DNA from: Clavulina sp. PMI_390
Taxonomy: Eukaryota > Basidiomycota > Agaricomycetes > Cantharellales > Hydnaceae
DNA length: 64,000 bases
Direction: 5' to 3'
NCBI GenBank assembly: GCA_015039315.1
Contig: WIDE01000090.1
Span: 19,533-83,532 of the forward strand
Positions 1-10,637 of this stretch are shown here, in pieces; the stretch's first letter is position 1, and each line of letters begins with the position of its first letter. The notes beneath the pieces are model-generated. The model did no database searches and had not been told where the DNA came from. It saw only the letters and a program-made list of their open reading frames with translations. A program made the position numbers and the translations under genes.

Positions 1-816
1 ATATTGAAAGTTCCAGGGAGTGGCAGACACCGTACCAGTCTCAGCAAATGATGCAAAGTCAATGATACACTCATACGCGTTGAGATAATTCCTTGATACG
101 TTGCGTGAGTCGGTGGAAAGCTTTAAGATAGGATCAACTCACTCATCACCTCGATTCGCGTATTGAAGAGCAATGATTCGCCACTTATCACTTGTGACGC
201 AAGGCATTCCGTGCATAATCCATGGTTGGAGTTCCACATTCTCATCTAATAATGGAAGAGAGCCAAGGGATCGTATGGATACCGGGGACCGCTGTTCGAA
301 GGTGCCAATCTGAGCTCCAAGATCCCAAAGCATTACAGCTCCTTCGAAACTCATTGACGCCAGAAATCGGCCACCGGGGAAGATAACGACATGTTCCAAG
401 CCCTCAGGCTCTTGCAGTGAGTCGCCAGACCCTAATTTCATTGTATACTCCCGTATACAGCCAGGATTGGGAGAGGAAAGCTTGAACATTAAAAGGTATG
501 GTCGCAATCGCGCTCGCTCAAGTTCGGCAGAGCTCATCGTGTCGAAAGGAAACGTGCATAATGGTGCATGGTTTCGTATGCATTCAGCCACCAGGGAACG
601 CTTCCATACAATACGTTCCCGTGAAAGGTTATGCAGGAATACTGACGCCTAAAATTTGTACCCAATGAGGGTTGGATATCATGAGCCGTTCACTGACAAG
701 GCATGGCATCTGGAAAAACATTTGCTAACCATCCGCATGCATAGAATATCCCGAGGGTCATCTATGAATGTAAAGACATAAAGCCATTCATCCCTTCGCA
801 GTTGAGAGTTGGGCAT
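1..816 (-). CDS. F-box / beta-propeller-like protein, copy 1 (3' part outside window)
   Basis: This is the first of seven paralogues in the window. The start is the ATG complementary to 814-816. Exon 1 gives a short F-box-like stretch with the family signature DDPRDILCMRM. The frame resumes near 650 after an intron and runs to about 145. Family landmarks in exon 2 are the W-K-R block, the C-T-F-P-F block, an ELER..RPY helix and a propeller-like strand (PGGRFLASMS ending in LWDLG). Exons 3 and 4, seen in the other copies, would begin beyond the left edge, so the gene is partial. F-box proteins normally bring substrates to an SCF ubiquitin ligase through Skp1. That role is inferred from the F-box-like segment only. 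The gene is divergent from copy 2, about 1.07 kb away. Confidence 0.7.
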
Positions 817-1886
817 ATCCGTGGATGAAGGACCAGACAAACTATTGGGACGAACGCCACGGCTATACTTGAAGGAGTCTTATTAGAAGGCTGTTGGTTT
901 GTCCCAGATGACCATAAGTGCCAATATTCACATTGCAATATCAATCCGGATGGTGATTGCGCGAGTGAAAGGCTGTGTTTGACGGTTCTGGTCGACACAA
1001 ACAGACATACATACTGGGAGAGCACGTTGAGTCCTCTCAAACAAACAGGATATGAAAGGTTTTCCGCGCGTACTCGCTTTGAGGGTCTCTCACCGTATCT
1101 CTCACGATTGCGAAGCCATCAATACCGCTTCTTCTGGCCTTATAATCAGTTCACCCTACCTCGACATCATGGCACCGAAATCCTCTTTCATCCTACTAGA
1201 GGTACATATCATGGAAGCACGACAGAATATCAAGAATTTCTTGGGACCCCTAGTCGCCATCATCTTTCTTCAACACTGTCCGCTATGAGGGATTGGAGCA
1301 ATATTACGCCCCGCACCTCCTGAACATAAACTTGTTTTAGTAAGATCCTAGTGATTCAGGTAGCTGCCCGAAATTCGCGATCAAAAACTTCTTATTGGTC
1401 AAAGTTCTCGGCTGACAGTGATATCGTGTTTAGTAATTCCGGGGACGCACCCCCTCCTTCCAAATGTGGCATCAACCAACACCCTCACCACTGATAATAC
1501 ACTGGCGAAGCTGGAATGATATATGGTACCGTGAATGGATCATCTGCTACTTCTCGACGGACATGGCTCTTCAGGTTGTTTTTCGGCTTTGTGCGAATCC
1601 CGACATCGTGGGCTCTGTTTGAACTTTTCAGAGCCATTCGCAAGAGACCACCGCATAGCTCAAGTCCAAGCAGTGTTACCTCACTCTGGGATGCTAGCGA
1701 CATCCACCGTCGTCATCACCACCGACTGTGAGAGATAAGATTGCCGCTGTTCTCACGAAGCACAGAGCCGCCACTTCGTATCTTCCGTTGCGCAAGGGGA
1801 CTAAACGGTATCAATTGTTTGCGCCGGCGTCTTGAAACAAGCGAAATCTCACTGCGCTGGCGTATCCTTACCAACGCAAACAGGCC
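817..1886. other. gene-free spacer between divergent F-box copies 1 and 2
   Basis: No frame here shows a recognisable domain or family-like sequence, and the short open frames lack supporting features. It probably holds the two divergent promoters. No clear TATA box or GTGAC cluster was seen. Confidence 0.5.
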
Positions 1887-3566
1887 ATGGAACGTCAAAC
1901 CTTGTGTACCATTGGGCAAGACCTACTATTGGAGCTATTCCGGTTTTTCGATGATCCGCGAGACTTACTGTGCCTACGGCTGGTATGTAGTGTCAAGATA
2001 GCCTTTGCGCTCTTTCTACGGGGATTTCCTTGTAACTAACCACTTGACCACATCATCATCTCTGAAATCCACTCTCTCCCCAGGTTTCAAACTATTTCAA
2101 TGCAATGACGCGTAAACCCGTTGTGTGGAGGCGCATACTTCAAGCCCAATGCTCCCAATACCACATACCCCACTGCACATATATGACGTCACGAACCACG
2201 AGTGCGGACGAACTGGAGCGAGCAGTGACTAGGCCTTATCGTTTTGTGAGCAAGCTTGCATCCTCAGATCCAGCTTGCATACTTGAGCGAATCGTCAGGC
2301 TACGGACTAGCCCAGTTTCCAGCACAATCGAGCACTTGAAGTCCCTCGTGAGCCTCCCCAGGGGTCGATTTGTGATTTCCATCTCCTCAATTAGCAATAT
2401 CGGGATTTGGGACTTTGGCCATCCCTCAGACTCCAGCCCGCACCCCAAGCCTCGTCTACTCCTGTGCTTGCAGCCTCCCGCTGACGTAGCGGGTCTCAAA
2501 GGATGTACGGTTCGTGCATTGCCTACCATCTCTGATGATGAGTGGAGGATAGTAGCAATATTTGAAGCGACAGCAAGGTACACCTGCAGCCTTGTCCAAA
2601 GAGAAGTGATTAATTGAGGCATTGCTTTCTTAGGACAGACTACTCCATCTATTCTTGCCTCGTTAGGCTGTCTTTGCTCCTTGGAGACTTGTGCACCGAT
2701 GAATCCCACTCGGCGTGGCAACCAATGGGCACGTCGGCGGATGTACCTGAGCATAGTGCTGATGGACGGTGGCTGGTCCGCTTCAGTCCTCCTTACATCC
2801 ACTTGCACGATCTGTTACGGCAGAAAACCGGGATAATCTGCCCAATGCAAGGAGAACCTGTACGCTTTTGATTGCTTTTGCAGCATGAGGCGTTCCCTTA
2901 CTTCTCCGGTCTCAGTACTCCGTCGTCTATATTCACGTCGGTCCATGTGAAGCCAAGGACAGTGACTTAGTCGACACCACAGTGGTGATTAATACAGGAC
3001 GACCTGTTCGAGCCCAAATCTATCAATATAGAGTGGCCCTCAACGATTCTACCCCTGCACTTCCATCTGACATTCGAACAACGGAGCCCCTTGACATCAA
3101 AATTTTGTCATTCTGTGTGGACTCGTCTATTTATCCCAATATTATGGGTCCATTGTATGGAACCGAGCCGCCCGTTATTCTGTTTGGGGGTATCTCCCCA
3201 CGAGTCTTCCGCATGGGTTACACACAACCCCCCGGGCCTACCAATGAATTCCCCGCGTTAATGCCAGCAGAACACCTCAGCGAGGAAGTCACTTTCGAAA
3301 TAGGGGATATCTGCAGAGTTGGAGATAAACTCGCGGTATTTGGGACAGAAGCAGAGAATAGACAAGAGGTTCTCTGCAAAGTGGTCCGAGAAACATGGGA
3401 GTCTCCGGCTTCTGCGGGGAAACCTGGACGGGCTATTGCTGTGCTACCTGCTGGCGCCTTGATCCACCGAGACTGGTATGAAAGTGCATGGCGGGGCTCG
3501 TGCTATGCCATCGGTAACCAAGACCAGCATTGCGGGGAAGTGAGGATTTATGACTATGTAGACTGA
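1887..3566 (+). CDS. F-box / beta-propeller-like protein, copy 2
   Basis: This is the only plus-strand copy and a clean reference for the family. Four exons can be traced: 1887-1982 (F-box-like helix ending DDPRDLLCLRL), 2084-2577, 2634 to about 2858, and 2916-3566. Together they give about 490 residues. Exon 2 carries the C-T-Y block, ELERAVTRPY and one strand ending IWDFG. Exon 3 has SADGRWLV followed by IHLHDLL. Exon 4 has MPAEHLSE and a W-R-G-S-C-Y block near the C terminus. Repeated G-G-R...W-D-x-G strands suggest a degenerate beta-propeller as the substrate-binding part. No substrate can be named. Splice sites are canonical GT/AG and no stop interrupts the model. Confidence 0.75.
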
Positions 3567-4149
3567 TTTGTGGGTCCGTGAGGGCAGGGTGGGCGCATTT
3601 GAAACCTTAGATTCTATTCAATCTAATTCATTACCAGAATGTCCCAACTGTTGCAAGGAATTCAAGTATTCGGATGCGCAAACAAAGGTGGAATGGAGCC
3701 AACGTCAAATTTTGGGATAATTATGTAGGAATAGCATGCTATCACCTTTTCACCATAAAATAGAATCGTTTGTGAAGTGAGAATGTTGTTTCTTGAGGTA
3801 TCATCAATGATAATTAGGCTCAATGTGGCTCTGAACTCTATCAGCTCCGGGGGTCTCCCCTCAATCAAATGAGTATAACATGGCTTTTATAATAATCTTA
3901 CGGTCTCCATAGCGATAAGGTCTCTCGGAGTTCAGGATCAATATCCATTTACCACGGACAGGATCTGGATGTATTTGTGCTGTGCCGTCCTGCGGTCAGC
4001 ACAAACACATTGAGGTAGCTGTGCCAGATCATGCTAGTAGCTACAGAATCGATCGAATAGGCGGAGTTTCACGGGGATAGCATGAGTTTTCTCAGTACAA
4101 CAAAATGACAGACTATCATAAAGTTTGTTGATAGAACCTTGCCAACGGT
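3567..4149. other. gene-free stretch upstream of tRNA-Ser
   Basis: AT-rich spacer after F-box copy 2 with no supportable coding frame. It presumably contains the 3' end of copy 2 and the 5' flank of the tRNA. Confidence 0.4.
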
Positions 4150-4246
4150 GACATTGTATCCAAGTGGTTACGGAGATTGACTTGAATTGTATATTCATCG
4201 TATCAATTGGGCTTCGCCCGCGCAGGTTCAAATCCTGTCAATGTCG
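4150..4246 (+). tRNA. tRNA-Ser (anticodon TGA) with a 15-nt intron
   Basis: A cloverleaf can be folded by hand. The acceptor stem pairs 4150-4156 (GACATTG) with 4239-4245 (CAATGTC), and G at 4246 is the discriminator base, as expected for serine. The D arm follows. The anticodon stem pairs ATTGA (4176-4180) with TCAAT (4203-4207). The loop reads C-T-TGA-A and is interrupted by an intron at 4187-4201, the usual 37/38 position. A long variable arm (TGGGC-TTCG-CCCGC) is typical of class II serine tRNAs. The T arm GCAGG/CCTGT encloses TTCAAAT and holds the B box. A T-run for Pol III termination follows at 4250-4255. It decodes UCA codons. Confidence 0.9.
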
Positions 4247-4249
4247 CTA

Positions 4250-4255
4250 TTTTTT
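4250..4255 (+). terminator. Pol III T-run terminator of tRNA-Ser
   Basis: A run of T residues starts four bases after the discriminator base of the tRNA, the standard RNA polymerase III stop signal. Confidence 0.7.
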
Positions 4256-5029
4256 GGCTGTTTAGCATTCCCTTTATCTGTATTTTTTACGTCTGTGCTC
4301 GAAAAATCCAGCACAGCCATTGAAAACCTTGTTTTTGGCAGTGTGGTCAATTTGGCGCCGTCAGAGTTGTTTTGCGGCATCGTCAATTTAATGGAACCAT
4401 TCAATAGCCTCTCTAGACACTTCATGCAAAGTTTGAAGCATATCGGATGTGAATCGACGAAGATTTTGTGTTGCGGATGTTGGCGGGTTCATGCGTCACT
4501 CGTGGGAATATTGATCTTCTGGACTCAGACACCATGATATATGCTTGGCACTCCTCCAAGGTTATTATGCTCAAAGGTCATTTATTTCATCCAAAGCACG
4601 GCTGATGCATTTTGAGATAGCTTTAATATTTTTCTAACGCGCTGTGACGCCGCTGTTACATAGGATAAACCAAGTTCCAAACAAATGCACACAAAACCGC
4701 CTTCCCGAAATGCTCCTAACTATCAAAATTCCTTCTTAAAAAGAGCAGTGGGAACATAATCGCTGGATGGGACAAGCTCTCCGTCCTGATATGGCAAAAG
4801 CGTAGCAGGTGTAAGATGGTTAGTGATCAGATGTACACGCTAAAAACATATATCAGAGATCATTTTCCAACATTTCATGATAATAGGTTCAATAAGGACG
4901 ACCCATGTGTCCCAGATGGGAGAAGCAACCTCGTCAAACTACAGGGTTGGTGACTGACTTCTTGGAAGGTGGAAAAAGGTGCGGGCCGCCAATAATCGAT
5001 GAGAGATGGATCACTGCTGTTGCACACGC
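4256..5029. other. gene-free spacer
   Basis: No coding frame here resembles a known family. A plus-strand open frame covers the first part but starts inside the tRNA and has no domain features. The region also carries the 3' flank of coiled-coil copy 1. Confidence 0.4.
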
Positions 5030-6922
5030 TTATGCTGACCCTATTTGATGGCTTTTAGGGAGAGGCTCAACGATCATCTGACGCAGCTTTTCATTCCCCC
5101 TAAAATCGTCAATAAGAATAAGTGGCGAACTATTCGCACGGTTCGAGGAGTTATCAGGGAGAGACGAACTTGATAAGGTCTTGGTTGCGAAATGCCTCCA
5201 GCTTCTCGACACCTCGGCGCAGACCATCAAGATGCACTTCAAGTGGGACCACGCCGTCAGCCCCGACAAGCGCGGGGCGAGCGACACGATCACGCAGGTC
5301 AGACAAGTCTTCGGAGAGCTTGTGGAGCTGATCAATCGTTGTTTGTACGCGATCACGCGCAGTGCTCCGATAGCGAGACATCTGAGCTAGAAGGTCCCGA
5401 TGTTCCATGAAGAGGGCAACTTCGTTTTTATTGCCGCCAAGGATAGTCCAGAGCTGGGCCAACTGTGATGCAAATTGTGGACCTGCGTCAATAACCTCAG
5501 TCAACGAATGAAAGAGTAGAATGCCAACCAGTTCTTCTCCCTCGCGTTTGACGACCTTGTTTTCAGCGAGAATCATTTCGTGCAAAGTCTCTTGGGTACC
5601 GTCTAAGCGGTTGAGAAGCATCAAGACGACTTCAGCTTCGGTGACAAGGCGCTCAAGCTGCTCTGCGGTGACCTCAGACGCTCGCTCAAAGGTTAATGCT
5701 AGCTCCCGCCTTTGTTCACGACGAATGGAATCCGACTTCCGAAGCATAATCATGTTGAAAATAGTAGAGCCACTACCAAACCCCCCTCGCTCGATTCGCT
5801 CGAGGCGTTTGAGTGCAAAACTGTCATCGTGTTGAGAAAGGTGCCTTTGGGAACACAAACGTTAGACTCACTCATCCATAGCGATTATTCTGGATCGATG
5901 GTCGTTCAGTCAACCTTGCGTAGGAACGTACTGAAATTCCCATAAACTCACGTGTCAAGAGAACCTCCAACGCGAGAGCTGAGCCGCTGAAGGCCCCTTG
6001 TGGCATCCTGAGCATCAGCTGTGAAACTCTCCATCTTTCGGACCAGCGCATCTTTTGAAGCTAGCTCGCTCACTCTCAGCTGAGCCGTAAGATCACGCAT
6101 AACAACATCTGTTTTTCTGATACTGTGAGTCAGGCTATAGTCTCCTTGCATTTCTACTACATTCTCCAGCCGAGACTGGAGCGCAAGGAGTTCCGAGTAA
6201 TCGGCAAGAGGTGCATCCTGAGTCCTTGTGTTCCCAACATAGGCACAAAACGGGAGTAAACCAGATACGATGGGTGCCATACAGATGGGAGCCAGAGCAG
6301 ATTCCACCTGAATGAGGAATCGCCCCGCCATCAAGAGAAGGCAATAAAGAACAAGTATTACGACGCTAATATAACCAGGTAAGTTTCAAGCGCCAAGAAA
6401 ACCATGAGCAACCCACATTGGTTTTTGCAGCAGCACAAAGGCAAATGAGAGCACGTTAATAACACCCTTTAAGGTATCGCCTATCGTGAGCAGCAGAGAG
6501 TTGAACAGGCGATTGATGCGCTCTGCGAGGTATTGTGCGGTTTCGGGAGGAGGAGGAGGAGGAGGAGGAGCGGGGAGGGAAATAGGATGTGGAAGAGGAC
6601 GTATTGGGGCTGGTGGGGATGCCCGCGAGTTGCGAGGCCTAGGTCCTGAGTCTTGGGGTGGAAAATAAACCCCCTCTAAATCGTTCGGTGCGCCATTCTG
6701 ACGAGCTTGGCCAAGGTTTTTCATCTTGTTATGCCGTTTTTTCGGACCGACTGGGCTTAAGGGAGGTGAGGGTAAAGTGACACCCACTACATTGAAACGA
6801 TGCGAAAGTTCTGTGTACAGTCGTTTCTTAAGTTCCCGTTCATCCGAAGGCGATGAGATATTGTTTCTTGTTGTATGATCCATAACTGGAGTCTTTGAAG
6901 ATGCAGACGACACATCAGCCAT
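5030..6922 (-). CDS. membrane-anchored coiled-coil protein, paralogue 1
   Basis: First of three head-to-tail paralogues; I recognise no named family. The start is the ATG at 6922. The N terminus is a disordered, proline-rich region with a nine-proline run, followed by AQYLAERIN and a long amphipathic/hydrophobic helix ending FAFVLLQKPM. The next exon brings a hydrophobic membrane-spanning stretch, then PLADYSELLALQ and long heptad-like helices. After an 18-nt microexon (5872-5889) come FALKRLERIERG, an ALTFERASEVTAEQLERL helix, and after another junction LAQLWTILGGN and more helix. The C terminus reads EPLPKSHQIGSA and stops at 5030-5032. A membrane-anchored helical role is inferred; function is unknown. 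Confidence 0.75.
5872..5889 (-). other. 18-nt microexon of coiled-coil paralogue 1
   Basis: Between two introns lies an 18-nt exon that contributes most of T-I-I-A-M-D to the protein. It is flanked by a CAG acceptor and a GTGAGT donor on the minus strand. Paralogues 2 and 3 have an exon of the same size and phase at the matching site. Confidence 0.7.
6545..6570. repeat. (GGA)n microsatellite coding polyproline
   Basis: A run of GGA/AGG triplets on the plus strand, read from the minus strand as a proline homopolymer in coiled-coil paralogue 1. The other two paralogues have shorter or absent proline runs here. Confidence 0.85.
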
Positions 6923-7953
6923 AGCTCATTCTCAGTACTACCCATGCTGCCAAGCCAAATGGTCGCGCGCACCTCTCTACGAATGAAAAAGCTATGCCTG
7001 AGGCTAGGAAACCAGTTCTAACACCAATGAGGGAGTATTTGCCTGTGTGAAGGGAAAGAGGGGCAAGGCAAGAATTGACGCTGGGATTGGGATACAGACT
7101 GTTTCAACGATATATACCCATGGCTTTGAATTCTGGCGCCAATTAGGTAAATTTGTTATGTGTGACAACTGAGAGTAGACCGGGCAATTGTATCAAAAAG
7201 GAGATGTGAGGCTCATATGAAATCAGCCGATAGATTTAACTTTATGATCAGCTATAATCGCTGCTCCCAATCAGCCAAGATATCACGAACTTCCAAATCA
7301 AGCTGATCTACCCTTAGGTCAGACCGTAAGTTGTCCCTGATTTACAACAGCCTCTCAGAGGCTTCCGCTGTGAACTGGTGCCTGTTGAAGACCCTGGGAA
7401 TATAAACAACACATCGATACCTTCGCTTTGGTCATCTCAGAACTTCAGCGCCTCTTAGACTGCAGAACAGCGCGATAACAGAATCCTAGTAAGTTTTCCT
7501 CTTGTCAAGGGTAACTCATGACAGGCGCCACTATGACGGTATGTGACCAATGTTTTGTTGTTGAAGATGTCCTCGTAAGTCTTCAATCGGTAGTCCTCAA
7601 GTTTTTTGACTGACATATTGTAGCCGGAGATTCTTTCTATATCAGGCAATTATTTTAGGTGGTCAATTGTTGACTTGATCATCTTGGGGTCCTACACTAG
7701 CGACACTTATGAATCCACTACTGATGACCAGAATTGATTGCTAGGTTGTACAGTGATACAAGCCAACAACATGATTAGAGTATATGCCACTGATTGACGG
7801 GAATAAACGAGGAATGGAGGGGGCAAATCGAGCCGAAGATTACAGAGGGGTATCGCGTATACTTTATTAATGCGTTGATCGTGGGAGAGATAGTCACTGA
7901 GGCTCACTTCCAGTTTGGTCATGATAGGAAGAATTCAGCAACAGGCAGTGCAC
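6923..7953. other. gene-free spacer between coiled-coil paralogues 1 and 2
   Basis: About 1 kb without a supportable coding frame. It holds the promoter of paralogue 1 and the 3' flank of paralogue 2. No repeat or mobile element was recognised. Confidence 0.45.
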
Positions 7954-9807
7954 CTACGCGGACCCTATCTGTTGACTTTCAGGTAGTGGCTCGATAAGCA
8001 TCTGTCGAAGCTGTTCGCCTCCCCTGGGTTTGCCAAGTGAACGACATTTGTCAGTGTCTCGTCAGATGTAAAGACACAAATAGTGAGAGACAAACCTCTT
8101 GAGGTCTTGATTGCGGAATGCCTCGAGCTTCTCGACCCCTCGGCGCAAACCATCGAGATGCACCTCGAGTGGGATAACACCATCAGCGCCAATAAGTACT
8201 GGCTGAACGACCCGATCACGTAGTTCGGACAAGTCCTCAGAAAGCTTGCGCAGTTGATCGATCGTTGCCTGAACACGGTCGCGTGCAGTATCTCGATAAC
8301 GAGACATCTGGGCCAACAGCTCTCGGTGCTCCTTGAAGAGAGCGACACCAGCTCTATTGCCTCCAAGGATCGTCCAGAGTTGGGCCAACTATGATACCAG
8401 TTTATGGGAGCTGGTCAGTAAACTGAACGAACGAATGAGATGAAGTGCTGACCAGTTCGCCTCCCTCGCGTTTGATGACCTTATTCTCGGCAAGAATCAT
8501 TTCGTGTAGAGTGTTCTGCGTATCGTCCAATCGATTGAGAATCATCAAGACAACTTCCGCTTCTGTGACAAGCCGCTCAAGCTGTTCTGCTGTGACCTCG
8601 GAGGCTTGCTCGAAAGTCGACGCCAGCTCCTGTCGTTGCCGAATGCGTACTGATTCTGGCGAACGAAACAGGATCATGTCGTAAATCCTAGACCCAGAAG
8701 TAATTTGGCCTTTCTCGATTTTCTCCAGGTGCTTGAGTGCGAAACTGATGACAGAAATATAAGAGGATGTCGCAAAGACTCAGAAGCCGGACTTACTCAT
8801 CCATAGCAATGATTCTGGTTCGGTGAGTTTACGGTCAGTATATGGCTCGGTAGCGTTCCATAAGATTCCAACTCACGTGTCGAGCGAACCTCCAACGCGG
8901 GAGCTGAACCGTTGGAGACCTCGGGTTGCATCGTGTGCGTCAGCCGTGAAGCTTTCCAGCTTTCGGACCAATGCGTCTTTAGAAGCTAGCTCGCTGACCC
9001 TCAGATGAGCCGTAAGGTCACGCATCGCGACCTCGGTCTTTCGCACCCTTTGCGTCAGGCTGAGGTCCCCCTGCATTTCGACGACGCTTTCGAGGCGCGA
9101 CTGGAGTGCGAGTAACTGGGAATAGTCAGCAAGAGGTGCATTGACGTTCTTGAAGGCGTCTAGATGGGCGCAGAAGGGAAGGAGGCCAGAAATGATTGGG
9201 GTGGTACAGATGGGAGCGAGTGCAGATTCAACATGTACAAGGAATCGGCTCGTCAGCCAGAGAAGGCAATATATGATAAGAATAAAGGCACTAGAAGAAA
9301 AATATGTTAGTGCTTCGAGCGTGGAGTGATATGTGATATATGGCGCACATTGGTTTCTGTAGCAGGACGAAAGCAAACGAGAGGACGCTGAGGACACCCT
9401 TGAGGGTATCAGCTACGGTGAGTAGCAATGAGCCAAGAACATTATTAATTCGTTCGGCGAGGTATTGCGCGTTATCTGGAGGAGGGGCAGGGGGAGGTGG
9501 AAGAGGAGGTCGTGCGGTATGACGCTTCACCGTAGATGTAGATGGTTTTGGGCTAGGACGTGAAGGATCTGAGCTCTGCGCAGTCAAAGAAACCGGCTCC
9601 GATTCGTTTGTAGGGTCGGATTGAGGGGGTGGGTTGGAGGTTCTCTTCCTACCACGCCTTCTCCTGGGTCCAGCAGGGCTCGAAGGAGGCGATGGAAGTG
9701 ACGCGCGCACAACAGTAAGCTGACTTGAGGGATCTATGCCGTGTATCTATTCTCAAAACTGATCTAGTTGCCACTGGGGAGACATTTTATTCACCTGAGG
9801 TATCCAT
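7954..9807 (-). CDS. membrane-anchored coiled-coil protein, paralogue 2
   Basis: Same exon plan as its neighbours. The best start is the ATG at 9807 in a short first exon (MDTS). Splicing from there to an acceptor near 9750 restores DPSSQLTVVRASLPSPPSSP in frame, matching the N termini of the other copies. Then come PPLPPPPAPPP, AQYLAERIN, the helix ending FAFVLLQKPM, a membrane segment (LIIYCLLWLTSRFLV) followed by ICTTPIISGLLPFC, and several coiled-coil helices. The microexon is at 8797-8814. The last exon ends EPLPESQQIGSA with the stop at 7954-7956. The hydrophobic parts may form one or two membrane passes; topology is not determined. Confidence 0.75.
8797..8814 (-). other. 18-nt microexon of coiled-coil paralogue 2
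   Basis: Flanked by a CAG acceptor and a GTAAGT donor on the minus strand. It reads A-ATC-ATT-GCT-ATG-GAT-GA in the phase used by the other two copies. Confidence 0.7.
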
Positions 9808-10637
9808 TGTTTAGAATTTCTTGGGGTGGGGATGAGGTTTGAGTGAAGGTCCTTCGTCGCGTCCGATGACCACGTGGAGGACACGCACTTTTATCAAACA
9901 CCGAGAGGCCCTGGCGTGTTAGTGACTATACTGAGTTCTGAGTCATGGGCTCTTCAGGTCTTTGGGTGGATAGAGGTAACGCGGGGCCGCAAGAACGAAT
10001 ACCAAGGTGTGAACGTCAAGGTGTTGAGTTGTTTCCATGACGTCGACGTCGGGCCAAACAAGGGTTATGAGGGAAAGCAGTAGACGGTACTACATTAGCA
10101 GGGGTACGCATGTATGTAGGCCGATAAAATCTTGGATCAAGCCGACAAACCCAAGGGGCTCAATTTCAAGCAGCTGTGGAGTGGCAGCAACCTCTCCAAA
10201 GACTCTACGACACTACTAGAAGACTTTCAGTGGAAGTATTGCCTCCTCGTCCTTACCCTTGCTTTGATATCGAGGGATCCCTGGGACCTCCCAGTTCTCA
10301 TGCGCCCCATGTTAGCATGCCGCACCCATATTCCTTCTAACCAAGACTTCTCCGCTTAGTTTCATGTCCTGACCGTCTCCTCGCTGACAAGCTGCCATCT
10401 TGTTCAGTACACAGTATGGCCGTACACAGTTTTAATGCAATTCAAAAGTTAGGTTTTATTGGCTGCGTATTCTTCAATAGCACCAGCCATCTTGAGGAAA
10501 ACACATTGCGACACGAGCAGAGACATTGATCTCGCGAGTAGGCTGAAGACAAATGGTGGGATGATTGGTTGGAGAGCACAGGATTACAGGATAGATAGAT
10601 GGAACAGGATAGGGACGGATCAATAAAGTCGGCGCTC
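9808..10637. other. gene-free spacer between coiled-coil paralogues 2 and 3
   Basis: Short open frames on the plus strand have no recognisable domain. The stretch probably holds the promoter of paralogue 2 and the 3' flank of paralogue 3. Confidence 0.45.

Noticed and set aside
4187..4537. Plus-strand open frame after the tRNA
   Set aside because: It starts within the tRNA intron, has no recognisable motif and runs through AT-rich spacer.
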